Assembly (NCBI GenBank): GCA_029880265.1 | Contig: JAOUOT010000008.1 | Span: 1 to 43,310, forward strand | Length of the DNA: 43,310 nucleotides | Direction of reading: 5' to 3' | Source of the DNA: Spirochaetia bacterium | GTDB lineage: Bacteria; Spirochaetota; Leptospiria; Turneriellales; JAOUOS01 | Shown: one piece after another, positions 25,454-33,890 of the stretch | Layout: the number at the start of each line of letters is the position of its first letter | Position numbering within the stretch: position 1 is the first letter of the stretch | Position numbers and translations under genes: made by a program | The notes under the pieces: generated by a model | Databases searched by the model: none | What the model saw: only the letters and a program-made list of their open reading frames with translations | Told to the model about the DNA's origin: nothing

Positions 25454-25681
25454 CTACCATAATTTGGGCATCCAGAAATCGTCATTTGAGAATGAAACGC
25501 CGCAAGATTTGCATGTAGTCTCTTTAGAATTTTGACCGCATTTTGGGCAGTGTTTTTTATGAAAAAAACCTTTTTGGCGGTCGTTAGCTTCCATTTTGAT
25601 TTTCATCAATCCGCCATACTCGCACCTGCAATCAAACCGCTTTTCTTGCCCGCAATATGGGCAGTGTTTGTATCCTCTCAT
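25454..25681 (-). CDS. Small double zinc-ribbon protein
   Basis: A 75-residue protein if started at the ATG at 25681 (MRGYKHCPYCGQEK). A TTG 39 bp upstream is open but lacks a ribosome-binding site and would add residues unlike the rest. The first zinc ribbon uses CPYCG and CRC, the second CPKCG and CKSCG, eight cysteines in four pairs. A short W-rich tail (FWMPKLW) closes the protein. Such small proteins may bind nucleic acid or other proteins, but no function can be read from this. It lies on its own between a terminator and the divergent exported-protein gene at 25850. Confidence 0.65.
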   Translation of the reverse strand: MRGYKHCPYCGQEKRFDCRCEYGGLMKIKMEANDRQKGFFHKKHCPKCGQNSKETTCKSCGVSFSNDDFWMPKLW

Positions 25682-25849
25682 TAAAAGAGAAAAACTAAAG
25701 CCATAGCCTCTGTCAAGCAATAAAGAGACATAATTTCTAAGAAACTTCCTTAAGAATAGAATCTCAAATTAAAAGCTAGTAAAAAAGACTTGTCAACTTA
25801 TAAAGAATTTTATAGTGGTAATTCAGCATTTTAAAAAGGAGTTCAACAT

Positions 25850-26500
25850 ATGAGAAACAAGTTGATAATAATTTTGTTATTTCTGTTCGCTGCGGTTAGC
25901 TCTGCAAGCGCGGTAGAAGTATATTTTAATACAGGTGACAGGGCCCTTGATAGAAAACTGAGTCGCATGAACGCTGAAGCGCGATACGATATGCAGTTTT
26001 TTATAGAAGAGCTGAGCTATGAGTATAATGTACCTGAATCAGAAATTCACTACATGATCTACAAAAAAAGAATGGAGCCTGCCGATGTTTATATGGTTCT
26101 AGAGATGAGCGAAATAACCGGGCGTCCCGTTCATGTTGTAGAGAAAGAATATCAAAGAAGCAGAGGCAGAGGTTGGGGTGTTGTCGTCAGAAATTTAGGG
26201 GTAAACCCGGGTTCGCCCGCATATCGAACATATATCGGGGGCAGACCAGGCATAATTGAGTATGACAGAAAATATAAACATACAAGAGACGCGCGAAGAA
26301 AAAATCATCCACGAGGAGACAGGCGCGACGCGGCCAGAGGCAGGGGTGATAACAGAGGCGGCCCCAAAGGGAATATACGAAACGACAGAAACGCAAAACC
26401 GGCCCCTGATAATCGCGGTAAAAAAGGAAATGCAAAACAAGATAACAGATCAAATAAAGGTAAAGATAAAGATAAAGATAAAGGAAGGGGCAGAAGATAG
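25850..26500 (+). CDS. Exported protein with helical domain and polybasic repeat tail
   Basis: A 216-residue protein with an AAGGAG site before the ATG and a clean signal peptide (1-22, SASA then V). Residues 30-125 form a helical domain with MEPADVYMVLEMSEITGRPV and GWGVVVRNLGVNPGSPAY; I recall similar GWGV-x4-LG-x2-PGS sequences in unnamed secreted proteins of proteobacteria. From about 140 the chain is disordered and rich in Arg, Lys, Asp, Asn and Gly, ending in KD repeats and RGRR. The tail could bind nucleic acid, acidic polysaccharide or membranes. It is followed after 5 bp by the DsbA-like gene, suggesting an operon. Confidence 0.8.
   Translation: MRNKLIIILLFLFAAVSSASAVEVYFNTGDRALDRKLSRMNAEARYDMQFFIEELSYEYNVPESEIHYMIYKKRMEPADVYMVLEMSEITGRPVHVVEKEYQRSRGRGWGVVVRNLGVNPGSPAYRTYIGGRPGIIEYDRKYKHTRDARRKNHPRGDRRDAARGRGDNRGGPKGNIRNDRNAKPAPDNRGKKGNAKQDNRSNKGKDKDKDKGRGRR
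26461..26484 (+). repeat. In-frame hexanucleotide repeat in the basic tail
   Basis: Four consecutive TAAAGA units (the last ends in G) encode Lys-Asp dipeptides. Gain or loss of units would lengthen or shorten the tail without shifting the frame. Confidence 0.75.
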
Positions 26501-26505
26501 TTTGA

Positions 26506-27159
26506 ATGCAAAAATATAAGTTTTACCATCTTGGCGCGGCAATTTTTGCCATAGTCGCCTTTTCTTCATCAAGCCAAAAGTTCATAGAAGAATATAAAAA
26601 AATAAGAGTTGAAAACATTTCGCATCCTGGGGCCTACACAACAGGCTCTCGGGATGCGACATTAAAAATAGTAGAGTTTTTTGATTATCTATGCCCTTAC
26701 TGCTCAACCGTTTCAAAAAACCTAAAATCGTTTGCCGAAGAAAATCCTGACACGGTAGAGCTTGTATTTATGAATCTTCCTTTAGATAAAGAATGTAATT
26801 CAATGGTCAAAAATGACGTTCATCCCGGGGCGTGCAAACTTTCTTATGCGGCATATTGTGCCGGCAGGCAAAACAAGTTCCACGAATTTCACGACCAGTT
26901 ATTTACGCTTCAAATGTATTTTGAAGTTGTAACGCAGGATAAGATTTCAAAACTGGCCAATAGTTTAAAACTTGACATGGCCGCATTTAATAATTGCGCA
27001 TCGTCAAAAGAAATAAGAGATGTTATTAAAAAGCAAATTGAGGTTGCTAAAAAATTTGACATTAAACATACCCCTACGGTTTATATAAACGGCAAACGAT
27101 TGAAAAAAATGCCCGAAAAAGAAATACTTAACGCGTTGCTTCAGCATGAATCGTTCTAA
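26506..27159 (+). CDS. DsbA-like thioredoxin-fold oxidoreductase
   Basis: A 217-residue protein with an N-terminal membrane or signal segment (10-24) and a thioredoxin fold interrupted by a helical insert. The redox motif is CPYC (Cys63/Cys66) in EFFDYLCPYCSTVSK. The cis-proline loop is KHTPTVYINGK. Extra cysteines in DKECNSM and HPGACKLSYAAYC match the DsbA-like partners of VKOR, which form or shuffle disulphides outside the cytoplasm. No VKOR or DsbB gene is in the window. It is 5 bp after the exported basic protein and overlaps the DUF3422 gene by 14 bp, so these are likely translated together. Confidence 0.85.
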   Translation: MQKYKFYHLGAAIFAIVAFSSSSQKFIEEYKKIRVENISHPGAYTTGSRDATLKIVEFFDYLCPYCSTVSKNLKSFAEENPDTVELVFMNLPLDKECNSMVKNDVHPGACKLSYAAYCAGRQNKFHEFHDQLFTLQMYFEVVTQDKISKLANSLKLDMAAFNNCASSKEIRDVIKKQIEVAKKFDIKHTPTVYINGKRLKKMPEKEILNALLQHESF

Positions 27160-28477
27160 ACAGCATAAAAAAGTTACAGCTGAAGAGTTAATATACAACA
27201 TACACGGCGAACTTCACGCAAGAACCTCTATCTCGATAGAGGCGCCGGCTCAAATTAGGCATACGGCTTACAATTTTTCTGCCGAAGATAAGAAAGCAAA
27301 AAATAAGATCATAGAAACTTTTAATTCCCTTTTAGTTCAATTAAATATTAAAAAAACAGATATTCGACACGAAGAAAGAAGCTGTTTCGCCGAAAAATCA
27401 TTCGCCGAAAAAGGAAGGCTTCTATTAATGTGGGAGATGCATACAGAATTTTACTCTTATACAACAATTTTTATACCCAAAGACAAGGCCTCTTTTTATT
27501 CAAAGCCGTACAGCTTGCCCGAATTCTATACCGCTGGCAAAAAGATTTTAGATTTAAGCGTTTTAATCGTTTCTGGCTTAAAATTAACTAATAAAATTCA
27601 ATCTTTTTTACATGAAGGAACTCTTTACGGGGGGTATGTATTAAACGGCGAAGCCAGCGTATATACTACATTTCAAATAAATGAATTAGGACAAGAAAGA
27701 TATGTTATTCTTTCAGGAAAACTATCTTCAGGAAGACTAGGAAGGCTTGTTCGAAGAATCATTGAAATTGAAAATTATTCGCATCTTATTCTGCTCCCTC
27801 TCACCGAATATAAAACTCATATTACGCGGCTTAGAAATAAAGAAAAAAGAATAGCCGAATATAGCGAACAAATTGCCGTTGATTTGGCGCAGGAAAATAT
27901 TGACGCTCAAAAAGAGCAGCTATGGATTGTTAAACTTACGCGAAGTCTTGCGGAACTTATTCGCTTAACCGAGAATATGCGTTATCGTTTTTCTGCCGCA
28001 AGTTCTTATTATAGAATATTTATAGAAAGACTTAAATGGCTGCGCGAAAAAACAGGCGAAGGATATCAGTCTATAGACGAATTCTTAACGGCGCGGGTAT
28101 CGCCTGCGGTAAGAAATTATGAAAATTTTATAGATCGAAGCGAAGCTTTGGCCTCGCAGCTTACCGCCTTGGGCAATATGATAAGAACCCGTATAAATCA
28201 AATAATGGAGAGACAAAACCTCAAAACGCTTGAAGCCATGAACAAAAGAGTAAAGCTACAAATCATGCTTCAAGAAACGGTAGAGGGCCTAAGTATCATT
28301 GTTTTAAGTTATTATATGACTTCTTTATCGAGTTATATTTTTCAAGCGATTGACAAATTGGCGTCATTACCGGGCGACTATAAATTATGGACAGCCTTTT
28401 CTGTTCCCGTTTGGCTGATTACCGCTTTTTTTATCACTAAAAGAGCTAAAAAATTAATCGCAAAAAAGGCCGAATGA
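27146..28477 (+). CDS. DUF3422 family membrane protein
   Basis: A 443-residue protein that begins inside the end of the DsbA-like gene. The N-terminal motif HGELHAR followed by a prolyl segment is the hallmark of DUF3422. The middle is largely helical (about 230-370, with charged heptad-like stretches such as MERQNLKTLEAMNKRVKLQ). Two hydrophobic segments near the end (about 375-395 and 415-435) anchor it in the membrane, with a lysine-rich tail. Families with this plan lack a defined biochemical role. The neighbouring small membrane protein begins 3 bp later. The placement next to a thiol oxidoreductase may hint at an envelope function. Confidence 0.82.
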   Translation: MNRSKQHKKVTAEELIYNIHGELHARTSISIEAPAQIRHTAYNFSAEDKKAKNKIIETFNSLLVQLNIKKTDIRHEERSCFAEKSFAEKGRLLLMWEMHTEFYSYTTIFIPKDKASFYSKPYSLPEFYTAGKKILDLSVLIVSGLKLTNKIQSFLHEGTLYGGYVLNGEASVYTTFQINELGQERYVILSGKLSSGRLGRLVRRIIEIENYSHLILLPLTEYKTHITRLRNKEKRIAEYSEQIAVDLAQENIDAQKEQLWIVKLTRSLAELIRLTENMRYRFSAASSYYRIFIERLKWLREKTGEGYQSIDEFLTARVSPAVRNYENFIDRSEALASQLTALGNMIRTRINQIMERQNLKTLEAMNKRVKLQIMLQETVEGLSIIVLSYYMTSLSSYIFQAIDKLASLPGDYKLWTAFSVPVWLITAFFITKRAKKLIAKKAE

Positions 28478-28480
28478 TCC

Positions 28481-28729
28481 ATGTCTGAAAATTATTTAAG
28501 CGTTTTAGCTCTCTTCTTTTTGGCTATCTCATTAAATATGCCCTTTGGATATTTCAGAAAGAATTCAAGAAAATATTCGTTAAAATGGTTTATTTACATT
28601 CATTTGCCCATACCGTTTATAGCCACAGCGCGTATTCTTTCTGGTTTTAACTATAAAATTATTCCGCTATTGCTGGCCGCTTCTGTTCTGGGGCAGATAA
28701 TGGGCGCAAAAATAAATAAAAAGAATTGA
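28481..28729 (+). CDS. Small conserved-looking membrane protein, 82 residues
   Basis: Three hydrophobic segments (about 6-24, 36-52 and 59-77) with a basic loop (FRKNSRKYS) and basic tail (KINKKN). The middle KWFIYIHLPIPFIATAR segment resembles small uncharacterised membrane proteins I recall from deltaproteobacteria, though I cannot confirm that here. It starts 3 bp after the DUF3422 stop, so it belongs to the same operon and may form a complex with that protein. No function can be given. Confidence 0.7.
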   Translation: MSENYLSVLALFFLAISLNMPFGYFRKNSRKYSLKWFIYIHLPIPFIATARILSGFNYKIIPLLLAASVLGQIMGAKINKKN

Positions 28730-28751
28730 AACTTAAAAAAATAATCTCGGG

Positions 28752-29774
28752 ATGAAACTATTAAATAATGAATATAAAATAGAAAAGATTGCCGACGATT
28801 TGTATCAAATTACATTAGAACAGCCTTTTTATATTCAAAATAAACTTTATTTAATTTTAGATAAATATCCGCTGCTAATTGATACGGGATATATTGAATC
28901 GTTTGGTTCATTGGCCCGGTCATTAAAAGAAATTAATTTAGGCTTTAAGAAAATACATTTTATTTGTTTTACGCATCCGCATATTGACCATATATCGGGT
29001 GGCCTTTTAATTTCAGCCGTCTATTCAAAGATAAAAATGGCGGGCCACGCTAATATACTCTCAGATATCCCCGATTATATGAAATATGTAAACGAGTGGA
29101 AAGACGATACTCTAAGACTTATTAATAGCGCCTATGAAGAAAAACAAAGCAGAAAAAGAATAGACGACTTTAATGAAAACTGGGAAGATTTCTTAAAAAG
29201 ACTCGAAAATTATGAAACGCGTCATAGGCCTATAAATAAAATAAAATTAGATATCCCGTTAAGAGACAAGAGCGTTCTAACTACCGGAAAATATAATTTT
29301 GAAATTATTGAGACCCCAGGACATTCGAAGCATCACATTGTATTAATTGAGAAAAAGAAAAAATGGGCTTTTTCGGGAGATATGGTAATAGGCAATATAC
29401 CTGCGATATATGGCCATTGGGACGGCAATCTTGATTTGTATAAAAGTTCTCTACAAAAATTAGCCGCTTACGACGATTGCACGTTTTTTCCGGCTCATGG
29501 CGAAATAATCGAAAATCCGGGTCGAAAAATTAAACTGATATTGAAAACATTAGAGATGCTTGAAAAAAAAATATTAAAAAAGTTCCCTAAAAAAGGGATA
29601 AATTTAAGAGAAGCGGCTTTATTAATCATACCGCCTAATGCTGAGAATGACGCAGATTTATGGTATATCGCTCTTGCTCTTACTGAGTCAATTCTTGAAA
29701 TTCTAATAAATAAGGGATTATTAAACCTAAAAACCGGCGATAATAATCAGAAAATATACAAAAGTAATCATTAA
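28752..29774 (+). CDS. Metallo-beta-lactamase fold hydrolase
   Basis: A 340-residue cytoplasmic hydrolase. Zinc ligands are visible: THPHIDH (His75, His77, Asp79, His80), the ETPGHSKHH histidine, SGD aspartate, and FPAHGE histidine near 250. A helical C-terminal part of about 80 residues resembles the winged-helix end of LACTB2 or glyoxalase-II-like proteins. Likely substrates are thioesters, phosphodiesters or RNA, and the sequence does not decide between them. A 110-150 insert (residues such as YEEKQSRKRIDDF) is longer than in minimal glyoxalase II. It starts 22 bp after the small membrane protein and is the last gene of that plus-strand group. Confidence 0.87.
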   Translation: MKLLNNEYKIEKIADDLYQITLEQPFYIQNKLYLILDKYPLLIDTGYIESFGSLARSLKEINLGFKKIHFICFTHPHIDHISGGLLISAVYSKIKMAGHANILSDIPDYMKYVNEWKDDTLRLINSAYEEKQSRKRIDDFNENWEDFLKRLENYETRHRPINKIKLDIPLRDKSVLTTGKYNFEIIETPGHSKHHIVLIEKKKKWAFSGDMVIGNIPAIYGHWDGNLDLYKSSLQKLAAYDDCTFFPAHGEIIENPGRKIKLILKTLEMLEKKILKKFPKKGINLREAALLIIPPNAENDADLWYIALALTESILEILINKGLLNLKTGDNNQKIYKSNH

Positions 29775-29792
29775 TATTTTCAAGAAAATCTT

Positions 29793-30461
29793 TTAATTAT
29801 TAAATAATTCTTCCAGACTTTTCAATATATTTTGCGCCGATATCGTATTTTTTTTGTTTAAAAAGATTATGAATTTTAACATCTGTTTTTCTGAATTTAT
29901 TTTTAAAAAGAATTTCTTTGGTATCTTTTTATTTTCAATATAATCAAGATCATTTAAATTATTTTTTTCATAATTTGTTTTTGATAATTTCATTAGCGAA
30001 GGGTTTTCTATTGAGGGGGCAATAAAATCGTTTTTAAATGATTCTATTAATCTCAAATTATCATGAGGAAAATATGAGATTTCATTTGCCGATATGAAAA
30101 AAATAGATTTCTCTTTTTTAAAAATATTTTGAAGAATATTTGTCAGGTTGTCTTTAAAACTTTTTTCGTGAAATATGAATTGCTTTGGGTTAAAATCATT
30201 CTGCCATAGTTTTGTTTTTTTTTTTAGACGAGTCGGCGAAAATTCTTTGGAAGCCTGCCAGCCGATATAAATACGAAAATTTTCCTGCAGTTTAGAAAGA
30301 CTAAACCAGTGGTTTTTTAAGAGTATCCAAAATAAAGAATCGGCAAATTGAGAATCAAATGTCTCGGTGATTTTTGAAGACTTGTCATCTTTGGGCGGAA
30401 CTTTTATCCAAAACAGTAAACCGGTTATCTTTTCTTCAATATTGTTATGACATTTTATCAT
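29793..30461 (-). CDS. Hypothetical protein, distantly DUF2064/TIGR04282-like at best
   Basis: A 222-residue soluble protein, rich in Lys, Asn and Phe, without signal peptide. The order IYIGWQ, then FKDNLTNILQNIF, IFFISANEIS and an L-x-ES-FKND segment followed by FIAPS loosely follows the fold order of DUF2064-type sugar nucleotidyl or glycosyl transferases, but the GTDCP and DGGY motifs are not there. If related it would be a degenerate member. Its ATG lies within the last codons of plsC (17-bp overlap), so translation is coupled. I cannot name a function. Confidence 0.6.
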   Translation of the reverse strand: MIKCHNNIEEKITGLLFWIKVPPKDDKSSKITETFDSQFADSLFWILLKNHWFSLSKLQENFRIYIGWQASKEFSPTRLKKKTKLWQNDFNPKQFIFHEKSFKDNLTNILQNIFKKEKSIFFISANEISYFPHDNLRLIESFKNDFIAPSIENPSLMKLSKTNYEKNNLNDLDYIENKKIPKKFFLKINSEKQMLKFIIFLNKKNTISAQNILKSLEELFNN

Positions 30462-31206
30462 ATGCTGTTTGCATTATCATGCGAATTTTATTTAGCTTTT
30501 CAGCATCTGTTATTTTAGACTCGGCGTTAGCCGGATGCAGCTCATTGTTTATTTCAATTGTTTCTAAAATGTTTATTAATATTCGATGCGGAAAAATATA
30601 GAATTTCTTATTATTGGGCTTTACCTGCTGAGTTCCTCTTACCACAATCGGGGTAATCGGAACATTTGCCGAGCGGGCGGCGGAAAGACTTCCGTTTTTA
30701 AAGGGCAAAAGCTTAGAGGCGTCATTACTTCGAGTTCCTTCAGGATACATTAATATTGTTTGTTTTTTTTTCATTCTTCTTACAATGGCAATTAAGGCTT
30801 TTGCCGCATTTCTCGGGTTTTCTCTGTCAACGCTGATAAATTCGCATTTTGTCATTGCCTTGCCCACTAAAGGAATGTCAAAAACTTCTTTTTTAGATAA
30901 AAACAAAAAATCAGCGGGATAAAATCCGCCCGCAAAAATATCAAAATCAGACTGGTGATTGCTTATAATTAAAGCCGGTTTTGGAATGCTTTTTTTATCG
31001 CCAATTATTTTCACCGGCGAAAACGAAAGAAAAATTCCGGTTTTTCCCCAGAATCTGTAAATTATTCTAAAAAAACGCGTTTTTAGATTACTTTTGCCAA
31101 TCCATAGAAAATTTAGTATAAGTATAGTTAAAGCGCATAAAATAGTTAAAGGAATAAATAAAACTATCCATATGAACCAGAAAATAAAGCCAAAAACCCT
31201 CTTCAT
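30445..31206 (-). CDS. plsC: 1-acyl-sn-glycerol-3-phosphate acyltransferase
   Basis: 253 residues from the ATG at 31206; an upstream TTG at 31257 is open but would place a perfect inverted repeat inside the gene. The N-terminus is a strong membrane segment (FGFIFWFIWIVLFIPL). The acyltransferase signature is NHQSDFD, followed by FLSKKEVFDIPLVGKA, FISVDRENP and YPEGTRS, ending in PITPIVVRGT. It adds the second acyl chain in phospholipid synthesis at the inner membrane. It is divergent from a Crp-like regulator and overlaps the downstream hypothetical gene. Confidence 0.92.
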   Translation of the reverse strand: MKRVFGFIFWFIWIVLFIPLTILCALTILILNFLWIGKSNLKTRFFRIIYRFWGKTGIFLSFSPVKIIGDKKSIPKPALIISNHQSDFDIFAGGFYPADFLFLSKKEVFDIPLVGKAMTKCEFISVDRENPRNAAKALIAIVRRMKKKQTILMYPEGTRSNDASKLLPFKNGSLSAARSANVPITPIVVRGTQQVKPNNKKFYIFPHRILINILETIEINNELHPANAESKITDAEKLNKIRMIMQTAYDKMS

Positions 31207-31220
31207 AAAACAAGCAAATT

Positions 31221-31241
31221 CCTTGACCTGCAAGGTCAAGG
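31221..31241. promoter_or_regulatory. Inverted repeat between plsC and the Crp-like gene
   Basis: CCTTGACC, a five-base centre and GGTCAAGG form a perfect 8-bp inverted repeat. It is 15 bp from the plsC start and 60 bp from the Crp-like gene. The TTGAC/GTCAA half-sites resemble those of Crp/Fnr proteins, so the adjacent regulator may bind here. Confidence 0.5.
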
Positions 31242-31300
31242 TTTTAAAATGTATCAATTATAAGTCTATTTATGACGACAAGCAAATAAAGAATTAAATT

Positions 31301-31942
31301 ATGGACAGAAGACTTAAAAAATTTGAAATAATTTATCCTAAGGATACCGTAATATTTAAGCAAAATGACGCGCCTGACGCCATGTACTATATTGTCAGCG
31401 GTAAAATTGAACTTACGATGGAAGCGCAGCATTCAAGATATGTGTTACATGTAGCCGAAGCGGGAGAATTCTTCGGAGAAATGGCCCTTTTTAACGATAA
31501 AAGAAGATCGGCCACGGCAAAAACAGTTACAGAAGCTGAAGTATTGAGAATTGAAAAATCCTCTTTAGATTTGCTTTTTTCAAATAAAGATTATATAGAA
31601 AAATTTATCAGCGTTATGGCAAATCGTTTATATGAAGCCGATATGCAGATAGAAGAATTGGTATTTATATCTAAAGAAGTGCGTTTTTTGCAGGCCCTAG
31701 CTTTATTTTGGCATGATTCCGGCAAGAAAGACGAAAAATCAGGAAATTTACTCGTCAGCCTTGACGGTTTTTGTATTTATATGAAGAAATGGTACGGTAT
31801 GGCAGAAGCCGATGTAAAACGAACGATTTCTTACCTTCAAAATCAAGAGGTCTTAAAAATCAGAAAAGCAAAAGATAATTCATTGTGGGTAACTTTTTCT
31901 CCTACAAGGCTTCGTTTCTTTGAGTTGTTTTTTACCGGTTAA
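31301..31942 (+). CDS. Crp/Fnr-family regulator with cyclic-nucleotide-binding domain
   Basis: A 213-residue protein. The beta-roll sensor spans about 8-115 (MYYIVSGKIELT) and the phosphate-binding cassette is visible in GEFFGEMALFNDKRRSATA, including the Glu and Arg-Ser-Ala typical of cAMP or cGMP binders. A long dimerisation helix follows. The C-terminal part is less typical: the winged helix would be GMAEADVKRTISYLQNQEVL, with the recognition helix weak compared with Crp. The gene is divergent from plsC across a palindrome and convergent with menG, sharing 4 bp at the stop codons. Confidence 0.85.
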   Translation: MDRRLKKFEIIYPKDTVIFKQNDAPDAMYYIVSGKIELTMEAQHSRYVLHVAEAGEFFGEMALFNDKRRSATAKTVTEAEVLRIEKSSLDLLFSNKDYIEKFISVMANRLYEADMQIEELVFISKEVRFLQALALFWHDSGKKDEKSGNLLVSLDGFCIYMKKWYGMAEADVKRTISYLQNQEVLKIRKAKDNSLWVTFSPTRLRFFELFFTG

Positions 31943-32640
31943 GGTTTCTTTACCAGAATAAAACTTGTTATTCCCGTGAAAATAGGCATAATCTGAAGAG
32001 TTTCAAACCCGGCCCCTTCGCATTCTTTTGACAATTCTTCAGGAGAGACGAAAGTTGAAACCGATTCGGGTAGATATGTGTATGCTTCTTTATTTTTACT
32101 GATAAAACCGCCGATTTTTGACAGTATCTTATGAAAATATATTTTATAAATGAAGCGAAAAAAAGTTGATTTAGATTCTGAAAATTCAAGTATTCCGAAT
32201 AAGCTTCCTTTTTTTAGTACCCTAAAAATTTCTTTCAAGGCTTTTTCTCTGTCTGAAAAGTTTCTGATTCCATAGGCTATCATGGCGCGATCAAAACTTG
32301 AGTTTACAAAAGGGAGCGATTCAGCATAACCCTCAATCGCGTAATAATTATGTTTTAGTTTGGCCTTTGTACGTTTGATCATTTCATAGGCGGGATCTAT
32401 TCCTACGACGGCGTGCGGCTTTTTCTTTAAGGCTTCTTTTGCCAAGTCGCCTGTTCCTGTTGCTAGATCTAAAATAAAATGATTATTCATTATTTTAAGA
32501 CGCCGAATCGCCATTTTTCTCCAGATTTTATCGGTACCTAAGCTCAAAAAGCGATTTAAAAAATCGTATTTTTTTGCGATACTATTAAACATATCGCGGT
32601 TTTTTTTTCGGTGCGTTTCTTTATTTTTTTCGTTTTCCAT
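31939..32640 (-). CDS. menG: Demethylmenaquinone/ubiquinone C-methyltransferase
   Basis: A 233-residue UbiE/MenG-type methyltransferase. The family patterns are complete: FNSIAKKYDFLNRFLSLG with W at 40, SAM motif I LDLATGTGDLA, GIRNFSDREKALKEIFRV and the GILEFS strand. It performs the last ring methylation of menaquinone (or C-methylation in ubiquinone synthesis). Which quinone is made cannot be decided from the window. The gene ends 4 bp inside the Crp-like gene in convergent orientation. Confidence 0.93.
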   Translation of the reverse strand: MENEKNKETHRKKNRDMFNSIAKKYDFLNRFLSLGTDKIWRKMAIRRLKIMNNHFILDLATGTGDLAKEALKKKPHAVVGIDPAYEMIKRTKAKLKHNYYAIEGYAESLPFVNSSFDRAMIAYGIRNFSDREKALKEIFRVLKKGSLFGILEFSESKSTFFRFIYKIYFHKILSKIGGFISKNKEAYTYLPESVSTFVSPEELSKECEGAGFETLQIMPIFTGITSFILVKKP

Positions 32641-32702
32641 TTTATTTATTTTGTCGATGATTAATTATTGAGTCAAATCAAGACCTATCCGATAGAAAAA
32701 AC

Positions 32703-33890
32703 ATGAAAGTATTGCATTCTTTTTTACTGATTGGCGGCACATTGTCATTATATAGCAGTATGACCTGTTTTTACACTGCAGACATCTTTAGAAGCGATTT
32801 TATAAGCGCATCAGAAAAAACCAGGGTGCATATAGATTACGGATATAAACCGTTAAGAGAATTAGAGAATATTGATTATAAGCCCGAAAAGGCCGTAAAA
32901 TCTCAACAAAACGAAGATTTTTATAATTCATCTGTTGAAAAAGAACCGGAAGTTGAAAAAGAAAATCCCTCAAAGAAATTTTTTGATTTTCTTGAGAAAT
33001 CAGATATTAATAGCGTAATCATTGAAAAAAAGTCATATGTAGAAATACCGGTTTATACGAAAGGCTTATATTTACATAATTACTCGGCGCTGTCAAAAGA
33101 CAAACTAAACTATTTTATAAAGAAAGCTAAAAAATATAAAATCAATACCTTTGTCATCGACGTACAAAAGAAGATGGCGCCAAAAGAGAATATTGAAATG
33201 ATTAAAAAGGCGGGAATTTTTCCCGTGGCTAGAATTGTAGTCTTTGAAGGCGGATTGAAAACAAAAGATCCTAATCAAAATTATATTAATAGTATACTGA
33301 ATTTAATTGAAGATTCTGCCATACAGGGATTTCAAGAGATTCAGCTTGATTATATACGCTACGCCGATATGCCCGAACTCTTGTCGCTTCCCTTAAAATA
33401 CAAATATGGCGTTATTAACAATATTTTATCTAAAGCTAAAAATAAAACAGATATGTTGGGCATCATGCTTTCTGCCGACGTCTTTGGCAGAATAACTTTA
33501 AATACTCATGACCATATAGGTCAAAGGCTTGAAAATTTCGGAAAGTTTATGGATACAATTTATCCGATGGTTTATCCTTCGCACTATACAAATGACCCGG
33601 GCAGAATTTCTGACCCATACGGCACTGTCAAAGAAGGCGTTCAGAATTCAAAAGAGAGGCTGAAAAAAACGCGCGTAGTGGCGTATATTCAAGGTTTTGA
33701 TATGAAAATAACAAATTCAGGCTTAACAATGAGCGAATATGTAAAAGCGCAGATAAAAGCCGTAAAAGACGCTAGAGGCGACGGATGGATTATCTGGAAC
33801 CCGAGAAACGATTACGAAGATTCTTTCAAAGCAATGAATGAAGTTATAGAAGATAAAGAAAAATTAACCTATCGTGTCAGAGAACAATAA
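32703..33890 (+). CDS. Putative glycoside hydrolase (DUF4015/PF13200 type), exported
   Basis: A 395-residue protein with an N-terminal hydrophobic segment (4-24) that looks like a signal or anchor. A charged linker runs to about 110. The catalytic-like TIM barrel starts at KGLYLHNYSALS and includes INTFVIDVQ, GFQEIQLDYIRYAD, MLSADVFG and DTIYPMVYPSHY, all typical of PF13200; the paired acids in DYIRYAD and SADVFG would be candidates for catalysis. The substrate is unknown, probably a surface or peptidoglycan glycan. It is the first gene of a plus-strand operon; its end overlaps rsmI by 17 bp. Confidence 0.85.
   Translation: MKVLHSFLLIGGTLSLYSSMTCFYTADIFRSDFISASEKTRVHIDYGYKPLRELENIDYKPEKAVKSQQNEDFYNSSVEKEPEVEKENPSKKFFDFLEKSDINSVIIEKKSYVEIPVYTKGLYLHNYSALSKDKLNYFIKKAKKYKINTFVIDVQKKMAPKENIEMIKKAGIFPVARIVVFEGGLKTKDPNQNYINSILNLIEDSAIQGFQEIQLDYIRYADMPELLSLPLKYKYGVINNILSKAKNKTDMLGIMLSADVFGRITLNTHDHIGQRLENFGKFMDTIYPMVYPSHYTNDPGRISDPYGTVKEGVQNSKERLKKTRVVAYIQGFDMKITNSGLTMSEYVKAQIKAVKDARGDGWIIWNPRNDYEDSFKAMNEVIEDKEKLTYRVREQ

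Noticed and set aside
26187..26529. Several open frames on the minus strand over the polybasic tail
   Set aside because: They arise from low-complexity purine-rich coding sequence read backwards and have no signal or start context.
31207..31257. TTG start at 31257 for plsC
   Set aside because: It would place a perfect inverted repeat in the coding region and adds residues before the usual membrane segment.
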